From Typhlomys cinereus (Eukaryota; Chordata; Mammalia; Rodentia; Platacanthomyidae), in contig JALPQD010000224.1 of assembly GCA_023101885.1 (NCBI GenBank), forward strand, positions 2,632,696 to 2,696,695: DNA of 64,000 bases, read 5' to 3'. The translations under genes were made by a program, and so were the position numbers. The notes beneath the pieces are model-generated. The model was not told the DNA's origin. It saw only the letters and a program-made list of their open reading frames with translations, and did no database searches. Positions 32,804-45,000 of this stretch are shown here, piece after piece; position 1 is the first letter of the stretch, and every line of letters begins with the position of its first letter.

Positions 32804-32816
32804 TGTTTGCTTTATT

Positions 32817-32945
32817 TTTTGAGTCAGGGTTTCATGCATCTCAGACTGGCCCTGAACTCATTATATAACTGAGGCTGGACTTGTATTCCATATACTTCTA
32901 CCTCTACACCCCAAATAATAGAATTGCAGGGGCTTTACAGGTGGG
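32817..32945 (-). mobile_element. B1-like SINE, minus strand, old
   Basis: 'gagtcagggtttcatgcatc', 'agactggccctgaactcatt' and 'aactgaggctggacttgtat' are the reverse complement of B1 wording. It ends with a variant of 'gaattgcaggggc'. Confidence 0.75.
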
Positions 32946-33497
32946 ATTCAGGGCTGGCTTTGTTTATTTTTTTAAAATAGTCCCTAGCTATTTGTGCTGC
33001 TTCTTTTGAGAGCCATCTATCAATTTTTAGCTCATTCATTGATTTAAGATTTAAGATTATGGGGTTTTTGGTGTTTAAATTTTTCAGTTCTTTAATACTC
33101 TATATATTAACCTTCTTATTTGAATTATAGCTTGCAAAGATTTTTTCCTTCTAGATCTTGTCTGTTTACTCTGCTAATGGTTTCCTTTCCTGTGCAGAAG
33201 TTTTTAAATTTGTAGTTAACCCCAATTGTCACTTCTTGGTCCTAGTCAGAAATTTTTTGGTATACCTGTGTACTGAAGTATTTTTCCCTATGTTTCTTTC
33301 CTCTAGTAGTTTCAGCACTTCAAGTTTTCAATTTTAAGTCTTTGATTCATCTGGTCCTGTGCTTTTTTTTTTTTCTATTGAAAGACTTAAGACTGCTTCA
33401 ATCTCATTGCTTATTGTTGGTCTGTTTAAATTGTTTAGTGTGCAAATTTTTTTAAGTTTGGTAGAACTTAGCAGTAAATGCACCTGGTCCTTTTGCA

Positions 33498-33538
<41 letters not shown>

Positions 33539-34460
33539 CAGTGACTCTTAATTACTGCTTCAATCTCATTATTTGTTATCGTCATGTTTAAATTGTTCAT
33601 ATCCCCTGGGTTTAATCTTGGTAAGTCACAGAAATTTAGAAATTTGCCTTTCTTTGTGATCTTTAGTATTATCAGTTTTAGAAAAGGTTTTGTGTGCTAG
33701 TAAGAACACTGTGTATTTTTTCTCTGTAATATAGAATATTTTGTAGTATCTGCTAAGTCCAGATGATCTATGGTGTAACTCAGCCATAAGCTTCTTTGCT
33801 GATTTTTAGTTTGGAAGACATATTTAAGTATAAGACAGGGATACTGACTGAAGTTTCTCAACACTGCTGTATCAGGAGCTATGTGACCTTTTATGCATTT
33901 CAATATTTGTTTTATGAAATTGAGAAACGCATATGATTGGATGTATAAATATTTAAAATTGTTATAACTTCCTAATGAAGCATTCCCTCTCCATCTTTTC
34001 TGACTAGTTTTTGTTTGAAGTCTGCTTTATCAGACATAAGAATCATTTTACTTATTGACAGATTCTTTTGCTTGGCAGACAAACAAAGCAATATCCACTC
34101 TTCCATCCTTCAACTCTTAAGTTTTTGGGTATCTTTGCTAGCAAACCAAGTTTACTGGAAACAACATATAGTTGGCAATTGTTCCATAACCCAGTCAGTC
34201 TTTGTGTTTTAATTGGATGTTTGCATGTAAGCTTGTTATTAAGTGGGATTTGCTATATCCTTTGATTTTGTTAGTTGATTTTCTGATTGGTTAGATAATT
34301 GGTTGTTCTCTTTCTCTCCTCCTGATAGATAGCATTAGGGTTTTTTGCTCTGTCAAGCATGGCTGATTTCTTCCTGGCTCTTCATCTGTTCCTGTCGGGG
34401 AATATATTTTCTCCAGAGTTTCAATGGGGGAAGCTCTTTTTCTTCATCCTTCATGTAAAG
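32946..34460 (-). mobile_element. Old L1 fragment
   Basis: Antisense ORF2 wording without open frames, for example 'cttgtctgtttactctgcta' and 'tttatcagacataagaatca'. A (GT)n run sits at 33500-33535 and may mark a small insertion: similar wording about 'ctgcttcaatctcatt' occurs on both sides, at 33393-33410 and 33555-33571. Confidence 0.6.
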
Positions 34461-34479
34461 TATTGGCTTAAGAGTAATC

Positions 34480-34830
34480 TCAGTTGGGTTGGGGAGCAGC
34501 AGTTAAAGCACTTGTCACACAAGCAGAAGGATAAAGGTTTAGATCCCTAGACCTCATGTAAGGTGTTAGGCAGGAGTGGTGGCTCCAGTAATTCCATCCT
34601 CGTAAGGCAGAGACTGGGAATCCCTGGAGCAAGCTGGTTATTAAACTAGCTGTATCGAAGAGCTCCCAGTTTGCTTAGAGGCCCTGTCTCAAAAAGAATA
34701 GGGTGACAGAGTAATCAAGGATGAGTCTCAGTATCAACCTCAAACCTTCCATTCATGCATATACATGTGCATGTGAGCCCATGTGAGCCCACATAAATGA
34801 ACCATACACACACATACACACTGTGTCCAG
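34480..34830 (+). mobile_element. Old B2-type SINE
   Basis: The head variant 'gttggggagcagcagttaaa' is followed by 'aggtttagatccctagacct', B1-like middle wording, 'ctgtctcaaaaagaataggg' and a terminal CA-rich tract (about 34805-34822). Diverged, without visible target duplications. Confidence 0.6.
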
Positions 34831-35310
34831 TCCCTTTTCCATGCTGGATTCCAACAGCCTGTATCTTTTCTCTCTGAATCTCCTGGGTGTCCAAGTCTGC
34901 TTATGGGGGGAAGCTCTCTGAAGTGCACACTAGTGTGGGGGTCAGGAGGGAGTGGGGGATGGGAAAAGGGTCCTCAGGAGTAGCTGGGTACCACAGAACA
35001 GGGAGAAGGGTCCTCAGGAGTAGATGGCACCGCAGAACAGCAGCGCTAGTCTTTCTCCTCATCACATTCATCACCTGTTCTGACGCAGCTTCTAATCCGA
35101 GGTCTTTCCTCTCTGTGCCGCTGTCTGCTCTTCTGCCCTGTGGCATCCTGGGAGCACCACCACGAGAAGACGCACAATATCGCATCTGCCACCACATCCT
35201 GTGGAAACTACGGGAGTAGAGAGAGCAGCTGTCACCAAAGCTGCGCTCCACATGAGCGAAGAATGGCTGCAGCAGGAATGAGCTCTCCAGTGGACAGAAA
35301 GACAGACTTT
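34831..35310. other. No gene recognised; local direct repeat
   Basis: Overlapping open frames of 110-142 codons on both strands have no recognisable family. A short direct repeat built on 'gggtcctcaggagtag' occurs at about 34967-34983 and 35007-35023. Confidence 0.4.
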
Positions 35311-35660
35311 CTTTTTTATTTTTTTTCATTCTTTTAGTGTTTCATACATGAATAGAGTGAATCTGTAATATTCACAGAGCTTAATCACCAATCCAACCCC
35401 CCTTCCCTGTAGTCTCCCTCCTGTTTTCACGTCTTTTTGCATGTGTGGGCCACTGAGTTTCACCAGGGTCGCCTTTGATGGCGGGTGTCTGAGCACTTGC
35501 TCAAGCGTGATCACATACATCAGTGGGCCACTGAGGAAAGCATCTTCCCTGCGCCCCCAACAGCATCAGCTGCTTTCAGTCTTCAGGAGGTGTGGGACCT
35601 CCTGAGACCTTTCCCCTTCCATGGTGAAATGCTGCTAGAACAAATCCAACGCAGGTCTTG
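35311..35660 (-). mobile_element. Old L1 3'UTR fragment
   Basis: A T-rich run, 'catacatgaatagagtgaat', the CT-rich tract and 'gtgggccactgaggaaagca' match the layout of 51750-52260 (shared 'ccattgaggaaagcatcctc'). It is an older L1 3' end subfamily than copies A-C. Confidence 0.55.
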
Positions 35661-35944
35661 TGGAAATAAATACACAGTGAATTCATGGTTGCCACAGTTT
35701 TGTCTTCTTTAGTGTTGAATCTCTATTGTATGTGTATATTGTGTGTGTGTGTGCGCGCGTGTGTGTACAGCTGTACACATAGCTGTCTGAGTGTATGCCA
35801 CATTTTCATTATTGATTCACCCGCTGATAGACATCTACACTATTGTAAACATGTATATTTTGCAAAGTTTTGTTTTTCGTGCAAAGTAATGAGTTCATTA
35901 TGACATTTTCATATCTGTGAATATATCATACTCTTTAAAAATGT
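35661..35944. other. Unassigned AT-rich sequence with a GT tract
   Basis: A GT/GC-rich run lies at about 35738-35768 and weak L1-like wording ('cgctgatagacatctacact') at 35820-35850. No gene. Confidence 0.35.
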
Positions 35945-36046
35945 TTATTTGAAGGCGACACATGCATTACAGCATTCAGATTGTGGTCAAAGAGCAAATT
36001 TCATTGTACTTATTTGTGCGCACGTGTGTGCGTGTGTGTGCATGCA

Positions 36047-36099
<53 letters not shown>

Positions 36100-36278
36100 C
36101 AGAGGGCACTGTGTGTTTCTGTGGAGTCTTACGGGTATCCTCTGGAATCACCCTGGATTGTGCTTTGCTCTGTTGTTTTCCAAGCTCAACCTTCCAGGAC
36201 CAGAAGTATAGGCCACCACCATTTCCACCTGGCATTTTAATGTGGGATCTGGGATCCGACTTCAGGATCTTCCGCTTT
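35945..36278 (-). mobile_element. B2-type SINE, split by L1 copy C (3' part)
   Basis: Plus strand: (GT)n at 36050-36098, then the family body through 'gggatctgggatccgacttc'. It is interrupted at 36278 by L1 copy C and resumes at 43660 up to the reversed head 'cctgagccatctctccagcc' near 43696. The L1 duplication consists of SINE sequence, so this SINE is older than the L1. Confidence 0.88.
36050..36098. repeat. (GT)n dinucleotide tract
   Basis: A pure GT run of about 49 bases within the SINE, the longest perfect dinucleotide tract in the window. Confidence 0.95.
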
Positions 36279-37325
36279 CTTTTATTTCTTCCACTCACAC
36301 AAAGTTGACAAGTACCCCATTCCCCTCCCTCTCTTCACCTCTCTCTGGATCCCCTTGCTCCCTTCCCCCCTTTTCCTCTTCCTTTCCCCACCTCCCTCCT
36401 TTTCTCCCAGTGACCCCCCTCCCCGCGTTCCTGGAGCATCCTTTAGTGCGCATGTCAAGCTTCCCTCTGGGTCCTCCTCTCTGATTAGGTGTAAGGACTC
36501 AGTAACATTGCCAAGAGCTCTTTTGTGTGTTCTCCTTTAGAATAGGAACACTATTGTGGCTGTTAATCCCTTGCCTCTAAGGAGCATAGTGCTTGTGATC
36601 CATGCTAGACTTTGGGGGTTCAATGATATGTTGGTCATTGCACAGGTCATGAAAAGTTCTATTACGATTACTTCGGCCCTAATTTGTGTGGAGTATCATG
36701 CATATCGTTGCTCCTCTCCATCTTTAGGCTCTTACAATCTTACCGCTCCCTCTTCCGCAAATTTCCCTGAGCTTTAGGATGGGGAGAGATTAGGCTGGGC
36801 TGGTTCCAGGTGGTTGATGTAGAGTCTCTGATGTTCTAAATTATGATTTGTTGTTTTTTTTTTCAGTTTTGCTGCTCCTGTACCGCCCTTTGCTCCATCC
36901 TGATGGGTACTGGATGTCACCCCTTGGCCACAGATAAAAGGCTGTTAAAATAGAATCTTACTATAAGAGTAGATTCAAAGGTAGATGGGATAAGAGTAGG
37001 AGACTGTGGTGGTGGTGGTGGGGTCAGTCTCCCATTTGCAAGATGGTTAACTTCTATCTGCCAGACTGTATGCCCTCCCTTTCTGGTGAGATCATACCCT
37101 ATTAGTTGCAAGTGACCAGGAAGGAAAGTCTGTGAGCTTAACCAGATGTCTCATTACTTACTTGCAGTCCTTGATGGTGGCTTATTTTCTCTGCTGTAGC
37201 ATGATCCCCTCTCTCCTTGTTGCTGGCGGGGCCCTCCTTCCCCTTCCCTCCTGTTTATAATCCTTGCAATTACTGTAGGTATTACAGAGATTTATCTTTG
37301 AGTGTGTCTCTAAGTGGGTTTGGTA

Positions 37326-40300
37326 CTAGGATCCACCTATTAGGGAGTACATATGTTGCTTAATTTTCTGTGTCTGGGATACTTCACTCAATATAATTTT
37401 TTCTAATTCCATCCATTTCCTGGCAAATTTCATTAATTCATCTTTTTTGATGGCTGAGTAGTATTCCATTGTATAAATGTACCACATTTCCTTATCCACT
37501 CGTCAACTGTTTGGCATTTGGGTTGATTCCATGACTTTGCTACTGTAAACAGTGTTGCTATGAACATGGTCATCAAGGTGCTATCGAGGTGAATTTTTGC
37601 TGTGTGTGGGATTATTCCCAAAAGTGGAATAGCAGAGTCATATGGCATTTCAATCTTTAACTTTTTAAAGAATCACCAGACAGCTTGCCAGAGTGGCTGT
37701 ATAAGCCTGCATTCCCACCAGCAATGTAGGAGAGTTCCCTTCTCGCCACATCCTCTCCAGCATTTGGTGGCGTTTATATTGTGAATTTTTGCCATCCTGA
37801 CCCAGGGTGAGATGGTATCTCAGGGAGGTTTTGATTTGCATTTCCCTGATGGCTAAGGATGTGGAGCATTTTTAAAGATATTTGTTAGACATTTCAATTT
37901 CTTCCCTGGTAAAGTTTCTTTTAAGTTCTAAGGCCCATTTTTAAATTGGGCCATTTGTTTCCTTGGTGTTTAGTTTTTTAATTTCTTTCTGCACTCTGGA
38001 TAATAGAGCTCTATCAGATATGTGGTTAGTGAAGATTTTTCTCCCATTCTGTGGGTTGCCTTTGTGCTCAAGTTACAATCTCTTTACCTGAACAGAAGCT
38101 CTTTAATTTCATAAGAGTCCATCTGTTGAGTGTTGGTTGTAGTGACTGTGCTATTGGATTTCCGTTTAGCAACTGTTGGCCTGGTACAATCAGTTCGAGG
38201 GAGTTCTCTACCTTTTCAACTAAGGTTTTTTATAATCTCTGGCCTTATATCGAGGTCCTGATCCATTTGGAATTAAGTCTTGTACATGGTGACAAATACA
38301 AGTCGAGTTTTAATCTTCTGCATGTGGACATCCAGTTTTGCCAGCACCATTTGTTGAAGATGCTGTTCTTTTTCCATTGGATTTTTTGGGCCCCTTTGTC
38401 AAAGACCAAATGGCTGTAATTGTGTGGGCTTATATCTGGGTCTTCAACCCTTATCCATTGATCTATCTGTCTATTTTGGAGCCAGTACCAGGCTGTTTTT
38501 CTAACTATGGATTTGCAGTATAGACTAAGGTTTGGTATGGTGATACTTCCAGCAGTGTTTTTGTTACTCAGTATTGTTTTTGCTATGCTGGGTCTTTTAT
38601 GTCTCCATATGAATTTTGAGATTGTTTGGTCAACTTCTTTAAAGAATTGCTTTGGGATTTTGATAGGTATAGCATTGACTCTGTATATTGCCTTTGGTAG
38701 GATGGTCATTTTTACGATGTTGATTCTGCCAATCCAGGAACATGGGAGGTCTTTCCACCTTCTGGTGTGTTCTGTAATTTCTTTCTTTAGGGTTTTAAAG
38801 TTTTCATTATAAAGGTCTCTTACTTCCTTGGTTAGGTTTATACCAAGGTATTTCATTTTTTTAGGGGCTATAGTAAATGGGATTGTTTCTCTCAGGGCTT
38901 TTTCACTTTTTTCATTCTGGACATATAGGAAGACCACTGATTTTTGTACGTTTATTTTGTATCCTGCCACCCTGCTGAACTTGTGTATTAGTTCCAGGAG
39001 TTTCCTGGTGGAGTTTTTAGGATCACTCAGGTACGTGATCATGTCATCTGCAAACAGAGATAACTGGACTTCTTGCTTGCAAATTTGAATCCCTTTTGTC
39101 TTCCTTTCTTGTCTTATGGCTTCAGCTAAGACTTCAAGCACAATATTGAATAGAAGTGGTGAGAGTGGATAGCCTTGCTTAGTTCCTGATTGAAGCGGGA
39201 ATGCTTCAAGTTTTTCCCTATTGAGTATGATCCTTGCTGTTACTTGTTGCATACAGCTTTTATTATATTGATAAAGGTTCCTTCCATTCCAACTGTTTCT
39301 AGGGTTTTGATCATAAAAGGCTGTTGTATCTTGTCAAAAGCTTTTTCTGCACCTATCGAGAGTATCATGTGGTCTTGAACTTTGGACTGGTTTATATGGT
39401 GAATTACATTTATTGATTTGCGTATGTTGAACCAACCTTGTGTGCCTGGGATAAAGCCTATTTGATCTCCGTGAATGATCTTTTTGATATGTTTTTGAAT
39501 CTGATTTGCTAAGACTTTGTTGAGAATCTTTGCATCTGTGTTCATCAAAGAGATTGGCCTATAGTTTTCTTTTTTAAGTGTATCTTTATTAGGTTTTGGG
39601 ATTCATAGAAAGAATTTGGTAATATTCCTTCTTTTGCTATTTGATGGAACAGTTTAAGGAGTATTGGTGTTATTTGTTCCTTAAATATCTGGTAGAACTC
39701 TGTGCTGAATCCTTCTGGTCCAGGACATCTTCCATGGGAAGATTTGAGATTACTTCATCGATTTCCTCATATGTAATAGGACTATTTAAATAATTCAAAA
39801 CTTCCTGATTCAATTTAGTTAAGTTGTGCTTACTTAGGAATTCATCCATTTCTTTTGTGTTGTCAAATTTCACAGAGCATAAGTTTTTGAAATATGACAT
39901 TATAATTCTCTGAATTTCTTGGGTATTAGTAGTGATAACTCCATTTTCATTTCTAATTTTATTAATTTGTGTTTTCTCTCTTTTGCTTTTGGTTAATTTA
40001 GCTAGAGGTGTATCAATCTTATTGATTTTTTCAAAGAACCAGCTTTTTGACTGGTTGATTCTCTGTATCGTTTTCCTAATCTTGATTTCGGATATTTCTC
40101 CCAATTTTGGGATCAGATTGGTCTAGTGTCTCTAAAGCTTTGAGCTGCATTGTTAAGTTATTTATTTGTGATGTTTCCATTTTTGATGTAGGCATTAAGA
40201 GCTATGAACTTACCTCTTAGGATGGCTTTCACTGTGTCCCAAAGATTTTGATAAGTTGTATTTTCATTATCGTTCACTTTCAGGAAATCTTGAATTTCCT

Positions 40301-41413
40301 TTTTAATTTCTTCCTGAATCCAATTCTCATTCAGCATCATAGTGTTTAGTTTCCAGGAGTTAGTGTATTTTCTGTTGTTTGTTGTGTTGTGGATGTCAAG
40401 CTTTAGTGCTCTGATAGGGTACAGGTTAGAATTTCAACTTTCTTGTACATATGGAGATTTGTTTTGTGACCCAATATGTGATCTATTTTGGAGAAAGTTC
40501 CGTGTGCTGCTGAGAAAAATGTGTATTCTTTGGTGCATGGATGAAAAGTTCAATAGAGATCTGTAAGGTCCATTTCAGTAAAGGTTTGATTAAGTTCCAA
40601 AGTGTCTCTGTTAAGTTTTTGACCTGTTGATCTATCCCATGTGGAAGGGTGGTTTTGAAATCCCCAAGAAATATTGTTTGGGGGTTGATTTCTCTCTTTA
40701 GATTCTGTAGGGTTTGCTTAATGAATGTGGAGGGGCCCATATTAGGTGCATATATGTTCAGTATTGTGAAGTAAGTCTTCCTGGTGAATTGTACCTGTGA
40801 CTAAAATGTAGTATCCATCTTTATGATTTTTTTTTTTTGGTTTGAAGTCCACTTTGTCCGATAGCATAATGGATACCCCTGCCTGTTTTCTGTTTCCATT
40901 AGCATGCAGAATTTTGGACCAGCCTTTTATTTTTAGGATGTGCCTGTCTTTTGTGGTGAAATGTGTTTCCTGAAGGCAACAGATTGATGGGTTGTGATTT
41001 TTTTTAAATTTTTTATTATTATTATTATTATTTATTCAACTATGTACATGTGTGTGTGTATGTGCTCGCGCGTGTGTGTGTGTGTGTGTCTGTGTATGTG
41101 TAGAACCACGGACGAATTTGCGAACCACCATGGACGCCTCCACCTCCTTCTGCCCCGGGATTCACAGGCTCCGCCCTACCAGGGCCAGAAGCGCACACCG
41201 CCCCCGCTTCCGCCTGGCGTCTATACGTGGGATCTGGGATCCGAACTCAGGACCTTCCACCTGCAAGGCGGAGGCTTAACCCCTGAGCCACCTCTCCAGT
41301 CCCGATGGGTTGTGATTTTTAATCCAAGTTTGTAATCTGTGTCTCTTGTTTGGTGAGTTAATTCCATTGACATTTAATGTTATAATGGAAAAATTATTTT
41401 TAATTCCAGACAT
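37326..41413 (-). pseudogene. L1 ORF2 remnant (copy C)
   Basis: The longest open piece, 38245-39252 (335 residues), covers the second half of the reverse transcriptase with FADDM and the following domain. Further pieces are at 39240-39548, 39670-40104 and 40158-40340, and endonuclease wording at 40483-40740. The C-terminal part (37433-37648) survives. The start is at 41411-41413. About 30 bases are missing near 39600 relative to copies A and B. One young SINE lies at its N-terminal end (41003-41303). Confidence 0.88.
41003..41303 (-). mobile_element. Young B2-type SINE in ORF2 of L1 copy C
   Basis: (GT)n at about 41050-41100, diagnostic 'cgaaccaccatggacgcctc', reversed head 'gccacctctccagtccc'. 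The perfect 17-bp duplication 'gatgggttgtgattttt' lies at 40986-41002 and 41304-41320. Confidence 0.94.
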
Positions 41414-41470
41414 TTTTTATGTTTAGTGACTTTTTAAAGTGTATTATTTGGCTTTTAGGTTTTGGTGGTA

Positions 41471-42866
41471 TTATACTTCCCTTCTGTCCTCCTGGATATG
41501 CTTGTTTTTTTCTTCAAGCTTGAGTATCATTTCTAGCATTTTTTGAAGGCCTGGTTTGATAGACATGTAAGTCTTCAAGTTGTCTTTGTGCTGGAAAACC
41601 TTTTTCTCTCTCTCAATCATGACGGATAGTTTTGCCCAGAATATCAGCCTGGGTTGACATTTTTGCTCATTCAATACTTGAAGTACATCTCTCCAAGCTC
41701 TTCTTGCTTTTACTGTTTCCATTGAGAAATCATTTATTATTTTAATTGGTTAACCTTGAAAAGTGACTTGTTTTTTTTTTTCCTTGAAGCTCTCAGCACC
41801 TTTTCTTTGTCTTGAATGTAGAGTGTTTTGACTATTATTTGCCATGGTGAATTTCTCTTTTGGTCATATCTGTTTGGGGTGTGGAATGCCTCTTGTATTT
41901 GGATGAGCCTCTCATTCTTTAGGTGAGGGAAACTTTCTTTTTCTTTTTTTTTTTTTGAAATTTAATTTTTTTATTATTATTATTTTCATTCAATTGTGCG
42001 CGTGTATGTGTGTGCGTGCATGTATGTATGTATGTGCGTGTATGCGTGTATGTGTGTGTAGAACCATGGACAAATTCGGGAACCACCATGGATCGCTTCC
42101 TCTTTGTTTACTCTGCCCCGGGATTCACAGGCTCCGCCCTACCAGGATGGGAAACACAGGCCGCCCCGCTTCCACCCGGCTTCTTCTATACGTGGGGTCT
42201 AGGATCCGAACTCAGGACCTTCCACCTGCAAGGCAGAGGCTTAACCCCTGAGCCACCTCTCCAGCCCCCAAGGGAAGTTTTCATTTATGATAATTTGAAA
42301 AATTTCCTCAGGTGTGGTAGTTTGGGATTCTTGCTCTGGTATTCCATGACTACGCATGTTAGGCTTCTTCAGGGTGTCCCATAACTCTTGAATATTCCTC
42401 TCCAGTATCTTTTTGGCTTTAACAACCTCTTCCATTGAGCTGGTTAGTACTTTAACTTTGTCCTCTAGATCTGAAAATCTATTTTCTGCTTCCTTGTTTC
42501 TCCTGATAAGACTCTCTGCTGAGTTCTGAGTTGATGATAACTTGCCTTTTAGTTCAATTTTAAACTCTGCCTGAGACTGTTTAAACTGCTATATGCCTAT
42601 TTTTGTTTCTTGAACTGTTTTTCTCAACTCCTCCTAGTGTCTGTGTTCCTGTTCAAAGTGGTTGATGTGGTTATTTAACTCCTCCCGGATTTCTTCTTTC
42701 ATAGTATGATCATGCTTTGAAAGTCGTTATCTTGGGCCTGCCTTTCTTAGCTATTTTCTGTGAATTTGTTCTGGTTGGAATCTATCATTATGGGGTTAAT
42801 TCTTTTTATGTGAGATTTGTCTTGTTGGGTTTTGTTTCTCATGGATCTGCACTTTGCCTTGGGCAT
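41471..42866 (-). pseudogene. L1 ORF1 remnant (copy C), split by a SINE
   Basis: ORF1 start ATG at 42864-42866 (reverse of 'gggcattgtt'), stop at 41471. The C-terminal 83 residues (41471-41722) are open. A young SINE at 41938-42271 separates this from the coiled-coil part, of which a piece (MEEVVKAKKILERNIQELWD) is still readable up to 42435. Confidence 0.85.
41938..42271 (-). mobile_element. Young B2-type SINE in ORF1 of L1 copy C
   Basis: It has 'gtatgtatgtatgtgcgtgt' variable sequence, 'gggaaccaccatggatcgct' and the reversed head 'gccacctctccagccc'. The imperfect 11-bp duplication 'gggaa[a/g][c/t]tttc' is at 41927-41937 and 42272-42282. Confidence 0.88.
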
Positions 42867-43645
42867 TGTTGTTTTGTCTCTTAAGACCTTTCAGTTTCTG
42901 TGTGTTTTCGACTGAACTGAATTATTTGGTATTACTACTCTCGGGCAGTTATTACTAGTGTTTGCCTTGGAGTTGGGTACGTTTGTTGGTTGTTATTGTT
43001 ATTTCCTAGATGAGGCTATTAGACTATCAGTACATCAATTAAGTCAGGTTTAGTAGACAAGGGGTGAATATTAGTATGGTAGTGCACTTTTACGGTTTAG
43101 TACCTTGGTGATATGTGAGGGTGAGTGGTATAATCCCTGAAGTTGTATATGTTTTGGGGGTGGCTATATGGAAAAGTTAATCTACAGTGATTAATAATTG
43201 AAAGGAGCGGGATAGTAAAAAAGGGGGTTACTTATCTTTGGACTGGATGTGAAGAATCTCTCCTATGTGATAGGATGATTTTAGAGGACTTCAGTTGTAT
43301 GGTGTTTGTCCCCTAGAGCTTTGCTTCAGTTTCCTTTGGACTGTGTTGAATACTGAGGAGCAGTGTGTCCTCCGTGGACCACCAGCGAGGGTCCCAGGCA
43401 GACCGGAGGGCAGAGGGACCGATGGAGATGGCAGAGCTCTTCGCCTGGGACCTGGGGTGTGGCCTAATGGCCCACCCAAGCTCTGGGCAGCCTGGGTGAT
43501 GCTCAGGCTGGCTGGTGGGAGGAACTGGGATGAGTGGGTGACCTGGGGGCTGGTGGATCTTACCTGTGAAGGAGGACCGAAAGCGGTCATCCTGTCCCTG
43601 GCAGGCGGGAGGGGCAGAGGGGGTGATGGGGGTGGGGAGAGCTGG
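42867..43645 (-). promoter_or_regulatory. L1 copy C 5'UTR (non-monomeric type)
   Basis: About 780 bases matching the copy A leader, including 'gacctttcagtttctgtgtg', 'tactactctcgggcagttat' and, distally, the GC-rich block with 'gcctgggacctggggtgtgg'. No tandem repeats are visible. Presumed internal promoter region. Confidence 0.6.
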
Positions 43646-43659
43646 GGATCTTCTGCTTT

Positions 43660-43700
43660 TGAGGCATAGATGTAACCCCTGAGCCATCTCTCCAGCCCAG
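43660..43700 (-). mobile_element. B2-type SINE, split by L1 copy C (5' head)
   Basis: Holds the reverse complement of the SINE head ('aacccctgagccatctctcc'). It belongs to the SINE whose other part is 35945-36278; L1 copy C lies between. Confidence 0.88.
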
Positions 43701-44815
43701 AGGGCAACTTTCAGAAGTTGGTTGTTTCCTTCCACCATGTGGTTTGAACTCAGGGCACCAAGTTTGTGTTTAGGGACCTCTTCCCACTGAGTCATCTTCC
43801 TGGCCCTTGTTCTAATCCTTCAGAGAGTGGGGAAGAGAAAGGATGATGGAAAACATACGACACAAAGCTGAAGTGGGGACTGTGACACGAACAAGAGAAC
43901 CAGCCAGAGGGAAGCTGGGGGCACCGAAGAGGGTTTAATCTGAATCTTAAAGAGTTACTGATACACATAAAGTAGCAGCATTAAAACAAATCTCATCCTA
44001 GTTTGCAGCAAACAATTTGTGTTGAGGAATTTTAATCACTGAATTAATCGGAAAATGACATTAAATATGTGAGGACTTACTTTTGCAGGAACTAATTTTC
44101 AAGTGCTGGGATATGGGCAGATGGCAGTAATCACCTTTTACTTATGTAAACCTCACACACACACCCTTCGCTTACTACCGAGATGGAAAACATGTGCTTA
44201 GGAAAAGAGGCTCTAAGTTTTATTTTCCCCCCAAAAAAGACTTTCCACTTGCCCACATCCTGACTTATTTTGGGCCGGGGGTTCAAAGGTTCTGCTTATG
44301 AGTCATGACTTACAATATTGAGGTCTCTGCTCCCTCACCCAGGAGGCCAGAGTGGAGGCCCTGGTCTGTTTTGAAATGTGATGCAAACATGATTCCCAAA
44401 GAGCAGAGCAAGGCGAACTAGGTGAAAGGTTCTCACTGCAGCAGAAGAAAGTACAGAAGCATGTGGGACAGGAAGGAGGCTCCCTGGAATCACAAACACC
44501 TGGCGCCGCTGTTTACTGTCCTGACTTCACAGCGCGGCTATTGATCATGAATGAGTGCAAATTCCAGAGTACAGGAGTGTGGTCATCCAGAAGAAAACAC
44601 ACGTCAAAATGTTTGTTGATGTCTCCGGTGTGAACATCCCATGACTTCTGGGCTTCATCCTGCTGCACCAGGTTCTTGCCTGGTCACATGTCTAGGGTTC
44701 CCCTGCACCATGTGGTCACATGCCCAGGGTTCCTCTGCCCCATGTTCCTGGGGTCACACACCCAGGGTTCTCTGTGTGATGTCTGCACTACCAATGTACA
44801 GTGTGTAGACTCTGC
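43701..44815. other. No gene; short tandem repeat near 44680-44790
   Basis: About 1.1 kb of unassigned sequence. At 44680-44790 a unit of about 40 bases is repeated roughly three times with divergence (shared words 'agggttcc', 'ccatgt', 'ggtcaca'). Confidence 0.5.
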
Positions 44816-45000
44816 ATATTTTTTTCATTAATTTTTTATTTCTCTACTTTTGCAAGTATATTGAGCATTCATCCGTGCTTCCCTCCATCCCCTCTCCCTC
44901 CCAACTCCTCCATTCCCTTCATCAATTCCTCCCACTCCTTCCAGAGTTTGTTTAATCACATTGGACAGAGGTAGGATCAGAGGGATAGGTGGGGAAACTC
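44816..45000 (-). mobile_element. Old L1 3'UTR fragment
   Basis: A T-rich start, 'tatttctctacttttgcaag' and the CT-rich tract 'ctccctcccaactcctccat' fit the antisense 3' end of an older L1. Confidence 0.5.

Larger units (their letters stand above)
36279..43645 (-). mobile_element. L1 copy C: near full-length LINE-1 nested in a SINE
   Basis: Minus strand: 3'UTR 36279-37325, ORF2 remnant 37326-41413, ORF1 remnant 41471-42866, 5'UTR 42867-43645. The 14-bp duplication 'ggatcttc[c/t]gcttt' lies at 36265-36278 and 43646-43659. Two young SINEs lie inside (41003-41303 and 41938-42271). Its 3'UTR and 5'UTR resemble those of copy A. The frames are more open than in copy A, but several stops and frameshifts remain. 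Confidence 0.94.

Noticed and set aside
32188..32822. GC-rich frames of 82-190 codons around 32188-32822
   Set aside because: They lie in the tandem L1 promoter monomers and repeat themselves every 266 bases; they are not genes.
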